From assembly GCA_003344405.1 (NCBI GenBank), contig NOWV01000015.1:124001-188000 (forward strand): a stretch of DNA of 64,000 nt, in the 5' to 3' direction. The stretch's first letter is position 1. Every line of letters begins with the position of its first letter. Made by a program: the position numbers and the translations under genes. The notes beneath the pieces were generated by a model. That model worked only from the letters and a program-made list of their open reading frames with translations, ran no database searches and was not told the origin of the DNA. This document shows positions 24,577-37,300 of the stretch, piece by piece. Origin of the DNA: Trichoplax sp. H2 (taxonomy: Eukaryota > Placozoa > Uniplacotomia > Trichoplacea).

Positions 24577-26575
24577 CTATGCAGTATGTTTGAATACAGA
24601 AACGCGATTACCCTCTATCTTAATTTTTTTACACTTTTTAATCCACTTTTTAAACAATTCATCACGATCTAGGGCACCACTAGTTCGGGAATGATCACCA
24701 CTTTCATCTAAAATGGCAAATACCTGTACCACAATATAATATTTGTTTTATTTACTTATCGATTGTAAAAATAACCAAATAGGGAAATTGCAATACACAT
24801 TTTCTTAAAAGAAGTTTACAATTTAAATTAACTTGTAACCTTTTTCTTTAAATGTTTCATGGAAATAGAGCCCTTTTCGGTACTTTTTACAATTCGCGAT
24901 ATAGTCTTTTTCCAGTTAAATTTCTCTGTGTGAGCTATTATTATTAATAAATAGTTAGAGTGAAGTAATGAGGTGAAATCAGCCTAGGTGAAGGTATAAA
25001 GGATGAGATTCTTACCATTTGAAGAATCTCCATTTTTGTTTGTCGTCAGTGTATCAATACTGCTAGATGAAATATTTTTACTTTCAGTCTTTAATTTCTT
25101 ACGTTTCTCAGCTGAATAGGTATCATCGGAGACAGGCGAAACTTTCTTTTTCTTCCCATGCTTAGAGCTATCTTCACCGTTCTCTTTTAGTTTTCTTTTT
25201 TTCGCCTTTCTATTTTCTTTATCAGGCTCGGCAGATGTGTTGGGAACGTGGGATGAGGTCTCAACATTGCTTGAAGATTTTTCCTTTTTGACCTCTATCA
25301 AGTATCAATAATGACAGCATTAGGCACAGTATTTACAGTTAGAGATACAGTAATCCCCACGAATGATAACGACATACTTTTAGTCTTTTTTTCTTCACTT
25401 ATAGCATTAACAGGTAGTTCTTTGGGTAAGTCTACAGCTTCTTGTCTTGCTGGAGTGGTCACTTGACCTTTTTCTTGTGGTTCTGCAGAATCTGGAGTAC
25501 CATTCTAATAGATAAACGTTAAATTAGCAAAAGATATTGAATCATTACAGGATGACAAGCTTGGCAATAGACATGAATTCTTGCATACCATCGATGCAGC
25601 AAATAATTCCCAGACTTGGTTCAGTAAAGCTTCATTATAAACTTTGACACTATTCTTCATGAAATTCTACTTTAACAGAGAATATCAAAATTGGGCGTAG
25701 GTTAATTTTAGCGTGATCTGAGAGAATCGTATCGTTGTCGAATAATTATTAAGAGCCATGTAGACAAGTGTGGTATGCTGTTGCTTTCTATGATGCAGTA
25801 TAAATGCAATTGCCAGAATGGAGCTACCATTTATTACTTTCTTTATTCGCTAGGCAATAGCGTCTTTTTTATGAATGGATGCAATAGACTAGAGTATAGT
25901 TCAAATAGCGCAAAACACATCCTTCTAGCAATTTGCACTTACAATAAATTTCTTCTTCTTTCTCGGTACATTATCAAAGTTGGCAATTTTTTGTATGATT
26001 GAATTGATACGAGGATTGGTAGAATTCTTAGAGGCAGTCATCGATTGAAGGTTCTACATAAAACAACATAGTTGTCCCATGTTAGAATGAGATGCATCTT
26101 TGCACATACAGTTAGGAATCCAAGTCAGTGATAGCAAGAGCATCGCCATGATACACACAGTAAGTATGTTGCAAACAAGTCATTTTGGTGTAGTATCATT
26201 ACATCTAGGCATGATTTAGTATGCCATCCGTGTATCCAGTTCTCATCCTCGATATATATTGTAAGCCCATGCATGCATTCATTCATTCTAGAGCTGACGT
26301 AGTTCGTATCCCACATTGCAAAATACTCTTACCTTAGTCCAATCCAGCTGTTTCTTTTCACCTTTATTCACTTTATCCTTGGCTTGAAAGAGTTTCCCTT
26401 GATATTTTTCAGCTTCAGATATACATTTGGTATGATTAGTATAGCTATCACCGTAAAAACTCTGACCACAGTCCATGCAGGAAAGGGAAGAGCATCCTGA
26501 ACATTGCATTAGATGCTTTTCTACCTTGTTCTTCTTGACGCTTTCCCCACATGCATTGCATGTAAACGCTACCAT
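24577..26575 (-). CDS. LYAR: LYAR-type nucleolar zinc-finger protein
   Basis: Complete 7-exon gene, 356 residues (human LYAR is 379). Exons in transcript order: 26575-26333, 26053-25943, 25666-25589, 25504-25378, 25294-25016, 24925-24840, 24723-24577. LYAR proteins are nucleolar, bind nucleic acid and act in pre-rRNA processing and cell growth. The N-terminus begins MVAFTCNACGESV and contains the two LYAR zinc fingers: Cys-x2-Cys with His and Cys ligands up to residue ~24, then LSCMDCG with NHTKC. Next come FDNVPRKKKKF and the NSVKVYNEALL segment. The middle exon is a long Lys/Ser/Glu-rich disordered region with nuclear-localisation-like KKRKLK and GKKKK clusters. The C-terminus has KFNWKKTI and a final DELFKKW block, matching the conserved LYAR tail. 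The start is fixed by the MV[AF]FTC signature. Confidence 0.95.
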
Positions 26576-28343
26576 TTTCAACAACAATTTCCTTGTGTAA
26601 CGACTCAATCAATTGGAGACTTGTACTGCTGCAATGATCGCAAGACGTCTATCTAAATGGATCCTAGATTGAATAAGATCGCAGATTTCTGATCGTGAAG
26701 TACACCTCAGTATGGAGAGATGTCCGCGTTGCTGATGATTTAATTTTCAAACACTGCACTCATTGCTCGGTTGTCAGGTCAACGCTGACTAGGCGATACG
26801 CTCTTCATAGAGCGTCACATTGACTGCTGTATGAGTGTATTGATAGGGTGTTGGAAAGCAGGCATGGACATTTGGACACTGGACAGGCATAACTTTAGCG
26901 AGAATCAGCAGTCCTCGCTAGTCCTAGCCGCTACCGTGGTGGGACTTCTTGTTTGCTTACTCGTGATAGAGGGAATGAATCAGCGCTGTTGCTGTTTATC
27001 TGCCTCTACACAGCTATTCCTAGGTGTTATTCGTTTATTTTTGGATATACTCGTATCACTCATGAGAGGGAGTGTTTTCCATTTCTAGCAACGAGTAAGT
27101 GAAGAGTAAAGGCATGGCTCTTTTACTGCTTCATTTGTATCGGGAGGCCTATTCTTGTTCTGGTCATTCTACTATGGTGCAGAGCGGAAACCGAACATCA
27201 TATAGACCACCATGCAGGTTGCTGATATCCGAAACAAGAAAGAGACGGACAGAGGACGGTCGTTTCAAGGGACTACTCTCTGCAATCATCATGAACCGCT
27301 TGCTTTGATTTTCTTTAGTAAGATAGACGGTTTCCGGGGTAGCGTCTTTTACTAGAATGACCAGAAGAAGGATGAGGCCATTTACGATTCTTACTTATAC
27401 TGTACAGCCATGCACCAGTGCATAAGACTACTAAATTTACATCGGAGTGAATTTGGTGCATTGAAGTAGTCTATGACCATCATGATTAACCAGTGCTTTA
27501 GCTATGAGCATTATTCACGTCACCTTGATCGATTCTTCCTTAATAGGCAGTAATGCATTCTTTGAGCCGACAGTATCACTTTGTAAGACACTATTTTTCT
27601 TCTATAGAAGTTATATCAGTTCTACCGTCCGTATGGTCAGTACAGCCAGTACAGTATCCAATAGATGACTGCACCTGCGCAGCATTGCTCCACCCACCTC
27701 TTATTGTATTCCAATATAGCCGTTACATTCTATTGTTCCGATTTAAATTTCAAAAATTTTTCATTGATTAATTAACCAAATGTATATATATACAATCGAA
27801 TTTGAATGCATGCGCTCGTGCATTAAAAACTGCAATGTGAACATGAAATCGACAGTAACTGTCCATTATCGCATTTGAAAGTGGTATAGCGTATTCTTAT
27901 TGACTAGATCTTCAAGACAGTGACTGCTACAGAGTCGAAACTTGTTATTTTGATCGGGAGATATCCAGCTAGAAATTCAATCAGTAGCACTACGCCTTAT
28001 TCAAGACGATCGATAGATAGTTGGTGTGTTTCTTGTTTTTTTTGCTTGTACTGCGATTCTTATCCTTTTTCATCGAACCAAGCCAAACGTCGTTGTAAGT
28101 GTGCTTCAATGATGAATTGGGCATGTTGTTCATGCTTGTTGTACGATGTTATGCAATACAGTAATAGAATTATCGATTTTTACTAGTGCAATAGTACGTA
28201 ACCAATTAAATTAGTGGTATGTAAATTGGATCAGTGAGTATTTCGACTTGACGAAGGATATCTGCTGTCGTTCTTTTTAATCATTAACATTGGTATCTTG
28301 TTTTTTCCCTTCTACAGTATAGACGTAACGCAAGGAAGTAAAT
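26576..28343. other. divergent intergenic region between LYAR and TACC
   Basis: 1.77 kb between two genes transcribed away from each other, so it should hold both promoters. Several short open frames lie here, but none has recognisable content or paired splice sites. A pyrimidine-rich tract and CTACAG precede the TACC start codon at about 28300-28318, so a 5' UTR intron may end there. No specific promoter element was identified. Confidence 0.4.
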
Positions 28344-31300
28344 ATGAATCAAGCTTTTCAACAGAGTGGTGAAAATGAAAATACTTTCATGCCCATCAAG
28401 TCCGTCACCGACACGGTCTATTCGCCCAATGGTAACAGCATGAATGGCTTTCATAACGACTCTTCGGCTAACAAATCTATCTTGAAGCCAAGTAACAACA
28501 TCAATCTACAACCAAGTAAAAAGGTATTCCATTAATCTTAAAAGTATCTTATTTAGTGTAATATAGATAGCAGTTGAAATTGCAGTGTATTTAACATTTC
28601 ACTTCTAGTTACTGTAAGAAAATAGTGTAATCTTCAGATTGACATTGTGCCCTACTTTTTACAAGTACAGCACATCAACGTACTGTACTAGTAGCAGGTA
28701 ATACCATTAGATAGTCAATATTTATTATAATTATTATTATTATTTCAATTTTAAAAGTACCCCAATCACATGGGTGCATTAACCAGTTTAAAACGCACTA
28801 CTGCTACTATCCTGTTAAAAGCGAAAGATGATACCAGATCACCGTTGGTCAGTATCATACAGCAATAGTAACGCTTTTGGCAATAATACTCTACAGTTGA
28901 TTTCAAAAGGAGTCTATCAAGGACGGCACATTTAAAGTGCCATGATGTACGTTATAATTATGATCAACCTTTTCTAAGCGTAAAAATGTCTACGGTACTA
29001 TATGCAAATAGAATTGAAAAGATTCAGAAGAAACCCTTGAAAACTCCATGTGACAGTGGACACGAGATACCAATATCATTGGATAGTTCATACCTAGACC
29101 ATACCAACTTATACAGTAGACTACATAAAACGGGTGCGCATTCTTTACTTATGTAATTATTAACAGTTAGCAAAATGTTCTCTTTGATTGAATTCAATTT
29201 TAAACGATCAGCATTCACCCATTGGAAGGTAAAATGTACTTGCTATGAGTGTTGTCTTTTCTCATCTATATTTATAATACGAGTTGGCTATACACTATTG
29301 ATAAAGACTCTATGATAATGAAAAAAGTTGTAATCAATATTCTGATTGTCACATTTTATATACACATATGTATACAAATGGATCGCCATGACATGAAATT
29401 GTAAGCAATTTTTAGTATACAACCCAATATTCAGTATCTTTCACATAGTACATTATTTTGTTTATTTATATAACCACATGAGCAGATAAAGCATTTCAAC
29501 TTGGCAAACAGGGTTACTGTATTTTATTGACTGGAAGTAAATTTCGATAGTCTATGCTATGCCACTATCATTTGATTACACACCTTGAATTTATTTTTAT
29601 TCATGAGAATGATAGTTGATAATTCACAAGAGCTTTCCATGTGTAAATTATATTAAAAAAATTATCTAATTTCAAGTTGCAATTTATTTAATAAGCCATT
29701 AGTAGGAAATGTATATTTTACTTAACAAGACCGGTAGAAAGTATAATAGGCTTATGAACTAGTCATTATACTGGTATGATACAATGATTGCAATAATTTT
29801 GATTATCTTGGTAATTTGCAGCAGAAGTAGGAGAATACAATACAGTTATGTACTTGATGGAAGCAATGTGTGAAAGTGAAACAGTTCTCTGCCTTAGTGT
29901 AATGCATTACTGTAGGACATATCGATATTCTATTTTTTATTTTCAAGGCTACCAGTAGGCAGCTACTAGAATGCTAAACACGTAAAAAAAAAAAGTAAGA
30001 TTGAAAGTTCATTTTTTAGTCCTATTGATCTAATCGTCTACCGCGAATGAATAGTATACAAGTATTTACAGTACAGTCAGTAGTGGACATTAATAGTCAT
30101 GAGATTGTAAAATAATAAATTCTTGGAGGTAATTTACCAAGTGAGATTACCGTAGCAGTATTTATCGCTGCTACTTATTCCTGGCAGTTTTTCGATTTTT
30201 AAGAATATTATTATTTAATTCAGTGGTTAGATTAAAGGGATAAAATCCATATATGATGGATAAGCAGTACAGTATATAAATGATCGGTGGTGAAATCCAA
30301 TCCTTGGCCGAACCTATGCGTGCATATTGTAGCTGTATCATTTGTCATGCTGATTCCTGTCTCTACCATTACTGTACACTGTACAGTATGTTAATGCTAT
30401 CGATTCGATGTCAACTTGCTGATTGTCATCGAAGTATTCCTCTACTCCGTCTGCAGGTATGGACAGCATCCTTTCATGCAGTACTGTACACTAGAGTACA
30501 ACACATTTGTCATGCTGGTTCTTTTCACCATGGTGAATAAATACCGACCGTACTTTCGATTCATGATTGAATGATCGGATTACATCATCTACTTGTCAAT
30601 TTTCCTCTACTCTATCTGTCGAGTATATGCGTATACGAATTGTACAGTATAATAAATCCTCTGGGTTATTTTACCTCCATCACTTGGGTCACATTACTCA
30701 GATACTACATAGTGCATAGTAGGGATATTGAGAGTCTCTATTGTACACTTGTACCTATGATTTCCTTCTCTTTCCTGAAATAAGTACATTACTATCCCTT
30801 GGTTGTCCATGGGACGATTGTCGTCAAAGTTTTCCTTTACTCGATAATACGTCTGCTGGGCCTATTCTGCATGACAATACTGAGTTTAAGTCTACGGTAT
30901 TCCAAGGCAATTCCGTCCCTTCTCTACCATGCAATGGATACTGTACGATCGGTTATATACTGCATATATATTAGTGGTCCATTCAATGACTACTAACATG
31001 GTTTTCCAGACTTTATCAGTGGCTGATAGCCGATCGAGTAATATACAGTACAGTACTATATGGCGGCATGTGAATTAAAGTCTGCTCAATGACGTGCATT
31101 TCCTCCTGAAAGAATACATCGATGTACAGATGGAGCCAATAATAATACCGTCATTGTAATTTTATGAGTAAGAATCAAATGGTGCAGTTACTGCCGTGAA
31201 AGTCAAATTGCAGCATTTTACAGTCTACTCGTTGCTTCTTTGCGTCACCTTGTAGGCGAGTCCATTCTACTGATATAAGCTGTTTGGTTGTTGACTATCG

Positions 31301-34300
31301 AATACCGTAGCAGGCAGAGTTTTAGTTGGATGGTCGCTCCATCTTCGCAGTCGACCATTGCATTGTAATGACTGCATATAGGTGAGTCATTATGACCAGT
31401 AAAGATACTTTGCACTGTCCATGGTCCAGGTAAAAAAGTCCAAACATCTGCATTGCATGGGGTCCAAATCACGCGTGGGTACTCCAACAGGGCGGCGGAT
31501 ATGGCGTTAGTGCAATCGTCAGCCAACAATTCATTCTACAGATACCATCCACAGTTATCAAGTACGATTGCTCGACTCTTTATGACCTTCGATACTAAAA
31601 CCATGACTCAATCTCCAACTATAGCACTGTACTTGGCCAATCTACTGTACTGTATATATCTCCAATTCTATCGTCCAAGTTTTCCCTCATTAAGGAACGG
31701 GAGGGGGTAACTCCTTAGTAAGCGTATTTACAGTACAACAAATTGTCTACAACAGTATCTTTGTAAATACTGAATGGCGTGTATGATATTATTTACCATT
31801 TTATAACGACTGTACGTATAGAGTAGTGCTTTATTTTGTTTTCGTGAGCAGCATACTGTGACTCTGGCCTTCATCAGTACAATCGTCGACTGCTCAACTC
31901 ATCTTGGCAATTTTCTGCCTCCCATTTGGATATTATTTCGAGCAGTCTGATTGCAAGCCAAGCTCGTTTTTGCCCCTAGCCTAAAAGGTCTATAATACCT
32001 GCACCACTTTGACACGGTACGCCGGGCCCGGTCCATTCCGGTCTTTACCTGTATCCAGTATTCCAGTGTGGCAGCCACAAGACTTTATTCGATTGGGTAT
32101 CATACAGTACGTTGTAGTACTGTACACTGTAAAGTGGAGTGGAAGTACTGTACTGTACAGTACAGTACAACAATTAGTCAATCACTGTCCAGTACAATGT
32201 ACAGTACATTGTACAGTACTGTACAACCATGGAGTACTCAGTACTGTATGTTTCTAGTACAGTACTGTACAGTACTAGTCAGTCACCCATTCACAACAAT
32301 TAATCCATACAGAAGCATGCTGTACTGTCGAGGTACAGTACAGTACTGTATACCCGGCTCGGTCCTTTCCGGTCTTTACCTGTATCCAGTGTGGCAGCCA
32401 CAAGACTTTATTCGATTGAGTATACTGTACAGTACGTTGAAGTACTGTACACTGTAAAGTGGAGTGGTAGTACTGTAGCACAACAGTCACTGTCCAGTAC
32501 AATGTACAGTACAACCATGGAGTACTCAGTACTGTATGTTTCTAGTACAGTACTGTACTACAAGTCAGTCACCCATTCACAACAATGAATCCATACAGAA
32601 GCATGCTGTACCGTCGCGGTACTGTACAGTATGCCCGGCCCGGTCCATTCCGGTCTGTACCTGTATCCAATGTTGCAGGCGCAAGATTCCATTCGATTCG
32701 GCATCACACTCAGTACTGTACAAGTTAGTCACCCATTCACAGGAATTAATCCATACAGAGGCATACTATCGCTCGTATATTACATGTGCTATACTGGAGA
32801 GGTACAGTACAGTAGATGTAATCTTGTACAGTGTACAGTGAAACCTGTCCACTGTACAGTATATCGTACTGTACGCGGGACAGCGTGTCTGGTCCACAGT
32901 GTACAGTAGCGTATGTACAGTATTGTACTGTACATGAGGATAGAATGTACTGTAATCCACTCTGCCTTGCAACGAGTGACGCACACTGTCGCCGTTGTCG
33001 ACCCTGAGTCGAGTCAATGCGGCTATCGTCTGTTCGATACAACAGCAGAGAGAAGAGAAGTCAGTAGAGACGTACGCCAACGCCAAGACAACACTCTTCG
33101 GCGTGTTGATCAGCCTCGGCGTACATTTGAAATGATTTAACGGAATTGCGACTGGACTCCATTGCCTCTTTTGCTCTTCTCTTCTATCGATTCCTCTTGC
33201 ATATTGATGAAATTGTGTTTATTGGCCATTTATTAACTGCAAATCCATCCAGGATTACAAAAGACGTTGACTATCTTGATTTAAACGTGATGTATTCAAT
33301 GATTTAGGTCTACTTTAAAGAAGAAGTGGAGGTTGGTAACATCTCGCTTTCCAATTGTAGCCAGCCAGTGGCAATTCCTGCACAATCGCAAATTGAGAAT
33401 CAATCGCAGGTAAGTTAGCCAACGTAGTCAATCGACTTTACTACCAATAGATAGGATAGATTGTCGTCGTTATGCAGTAGAAATAAGGATAGCACAATAG
33501 TTCCCAATTGGGGGACCATGTTGGAAAGAGGATTCTTTCTTCATCAAGCAAAATGGCCTGTCCATGATGGCTGGCTGTTTCAACAAAATTGCAACACAAT
33601 TCTCTATCCATACCTTTCAAATCGTCTACTATTTGCTAGCATGTTAGAGCATGGGAAAAATAATATCGGAGAGCACGAGATAGTGGTAGTAGTCTTTAGC
33701 CAATCATGGACTTAATACTTGTAGAGATAACTCATGATTCTCATAACGCCATGGAGAGCGGTCAAACATGACTGACCGAGGATAAAAAAAAATGAAAGGA
33801 TCAAAGTGGAGAAATTGGTCATTGGCAACATGCTCAACTTCATCGTCAACACATTCCACTACGAGGAAGAGGGCGGTGATGAAATTAGACTAGTTGATGC
33901 TTCGGTTTCATGTTGAATAACGTCGCAAGTCTTTCTTGTCAAGTAGTTTTGAGTCAGACTCAAGGTAGACAGAGTAGTACTGTAGTAGTCTTGATAATAA
34001 TAACATTTTCCAGCACAATGCCATTAATTGGGGGATGGCTCAACTATTTTTCATCGTTCAGTCCAATGATATTGGATCACATCATTTTATATAGCTTACT
34101 ATGGCAAGCCGTGATGACTTTAAAATAAAAATTGGCTGGCCCTTGAAATGCTTTTCAATACAAAGCAGTTCTGTTCAACATTGACATTGAAAAGGAACTA
34201 CTACTTGTTTACGTCGTGCTGCTATTTTTCAACACGATTGTGTCAATTGTCAAATACGTTGATCAAAGTTGGATAATCTTGATTGTATTTTATTCAATAG

Positions 34301-37300
34301 GAATCACTTCAAAACGTCAATTGCCTTGATTTACGTCCCTCAAGGTAAATTATTCGCTGAATGTAGAGTAATTTATAAACGCATATTCTAATAGATTTAC
34401 AATCGATTGATCAATGGATTAAAGATTGAGTTGAGACTAATCTCAAATCATCCACCTATTTAATGATTTATACAAATAATTTATTTATCGACCAATCTTT
34501 TACCTTGGTCAAAACTGGTAACGATAGCTTTCTACATGATAACCTCATAGTTAGACTTTGTATTGAAATTACAACAAATACTCTATAGACGACTAGCTCA
34601 CTCTACCAACTTACTTTGACATCCACTTCATTTTAACCTACTGTAAAGGATGATCGATCGATCATTCATTGTCTTGATATAACTTGCTATACCAAAACAT
34701 AGTTTAGTCTTACATTGAAACCATTTCCTGCCTAGGAATCTATCTTTACACACATGTCAGCAATAGAGCAGTATTTTTATAAATTGTCGTATCAATAATA
34801 ATTGAGTATATCATTTAGACAAAGATCTCCTTCTATTTTATTATAGTGAGGAAGGTGACATGTCCACTGGCAATGTATCGTCACCGAAAAAATCCTCCGT
34901 AGATGATTTCTCGGAAAGGATTGCTAACTTAACTTCTGATATAGAAAAGATTTTGGGCCAGAGTATATCAAGCCCAACTGGTACACCCAGTGAATCAAAA
35001 AATAGTGCTATAAAGGCCAGACAACGATTGCGTAACCGGAATAAAAGCCCAATTAAAGCTTACACTCCAACAACGCCTGAAGGTATGGTGATTAGAATAG
35101 TTTGATTGAACGGAATACATAGTACATTGATTGCTTTTTCCTCATAATAACATGCCATAGGCATCGTTCACGTACACCATTTCTATGACACTGTGCACTT
35201 GTTAGAGATCGGGTGCCAAAGTTCAACTGAAGTTAATGCATAAAATTCAATGATATCATTTTGTGCTCATGCACTCCATGGAGCTATCCTTTCGATAGCC
35301 TAACACCAAGTAAATATGACTATACTATTCGATTGCCCCGCACGTCATATCACGCCAATTACATACAGTATAATATTACTTGGATGTTGCTTGCAATCAG
35401 TAAATGCACACAGTCAGTCAAAATTGATCAACATTAACATTGAATACCTACCAAGTTTCAACAGTCAAATTTTGATATGTACGTGTACAATAGTAGTATA
35501 AAATTATAAATTTACATGAATCTAAATTGATTTTCGTTGCTATGCCATTGAAGACTCTTTATGAAGCGGCTCCGTTATACACATTAAAACATCGGATGCC
35601 AACCCAAATGCAATCTGTGCATACCAATCAGCATGTTGATCAATCGGTTGCACTGGGGTCTACAACTGATTAAAGGTGCTATAAAAGTTGTTTCGTACAG
35701 TCATGCATGTAACCAGCAACACCTTGTTAATTTAATTCATAGTGGCTGTAAAATGTATTGCAATGGACGCAAAAGAGAGTCGATATTACAAGTATAATAT
35801 TCTTGTCTAACAATCAACGGTAGTGTTGCTATAGTAGTTGCTGATATTGCACATTTTCAGTATTCACAAACGATGCAGCTACAACTGATGCTATAATATT
35901 GATTAAATTTAGTTCAAATCAGGCAATATTCAGTTGAACACTAAAACACAGGTACAGGAAATATTAAATTAATCTATAAATAGTAATTAATGTATTCATC
36001 AAGGGATTTCAAACAGCTAATGAAATTAAATAGTAGAATACTAAAATAACCCCGTCATATGTTTTACATGACTTCTGTATCATCAAAATATGGTCGACCG
36101 CTTCGTAACTAATATCGGGTGATATAATTTACATGATTTACCTAAATCAGTACCTCTTACTAGAATGATTCAATTTTCTCATAGTAAATGATTATGCCGC
36201 TACGAAACACCATGTTTATGACGTCAATTCAATTTTACCAATAGATGCCCCTGCCAATCTATCCTCTGATATATCGGACCAGTCAATGGATAGTACCAAA
36301 ACAAGCAATGATTTCAAAGGACCAGCAGTTGCTGTAACAGTTAGTGACCAAGACGCTGATGGAGATATAGATTATAGCAATGTTAGCTTTAATCCAGAAA
36401 AAATAGCACAAGCGTTTGATTTTAGCGAAGCAACCGTCAACCAACAAGGTAATTTTGTACGGGTTGGAACGTTTCGTAAGAAAAAGACCGACAATCGCCC
36501 TACAATTATTCCCAACATTGAAAGTCCTATTGCTTCACCTACGGTTGCCGGCAATAGTTTATTCGTACCGAATAACGATGGTGCGAATTTTGCTTTGCCT
36601 ATCGCTCCCACAACTGATAATGCAGAAGATAATTTAGTAGCTGCTCCCATGATGGATTCAGGTCAAGGAAGAAATTATAGTAGTGCAACAATGATAAACA
36701 AACCAAAAGAACCAGTTAATCATACCCCAGCATCACAACAACAAACCGATGAAGATGAATTTGTTATGGCAATTGAAGAAGGCTTTAAATCAAGTCAAGG
36801 TTAGCAGTATAAATTTCTTCTACTATAGGTTACACTAGTAATATCATGCTGTAACTATACCGGGTGAACTAGGCTGTTGCTTCTGATACTGTGCCTGACT
36901 ACATTGGTCGAAAAGAGTCACTTCTAATATGTGCTATATACGTTGCTTGCAGCATTTACTCAAGAATTAGATTATCTAGAGAAAATTGGTACTGGTGCAA
37001 CGGTATGTTATTGATAAGGTTTTATGCAGCTGTACAAGTTTATTACGTTGAATAACGGTGATATCGATCGTGTAAACAACTTTTATATTAACTATATACT
37101 ATTATAGGTGCAAGAATCTGCGCTTGCTCGGCAGTCTTTATATGTTAAGTTCGATCCATATGTAAAACCTTCCATGAAAAGTATGTTTCAAGTTCCAGAT
37201 AGAGCTGATGTTGTTATCTCCTAACGATGATCATTGTTGACGTCATGATATCGTGATAATGTTATATATAATATTTTTATCTTGTTCCTATTTCCAGATC

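Noticed and set aside
26831-28186. Several plus-strand frames of 70-90 codons between LYAR and TACC
   Set aside because: Composition is Cys/Leu/Ser-rich without motifs, there are no paired splice sites, and they sit where both promoters must lie.
32009-33086. Many overlapping frames on both strands rich in Tyr-Cys-Thr-Val
   Set aside because: They are by-products of TACTGTAC repeats, which lack stop codons in some frames.
33461-33715. 84-codon plus-strand frame in TACC intron 2
   Set aside because: No recognised domain and TACC exon phases are satisfied without it.
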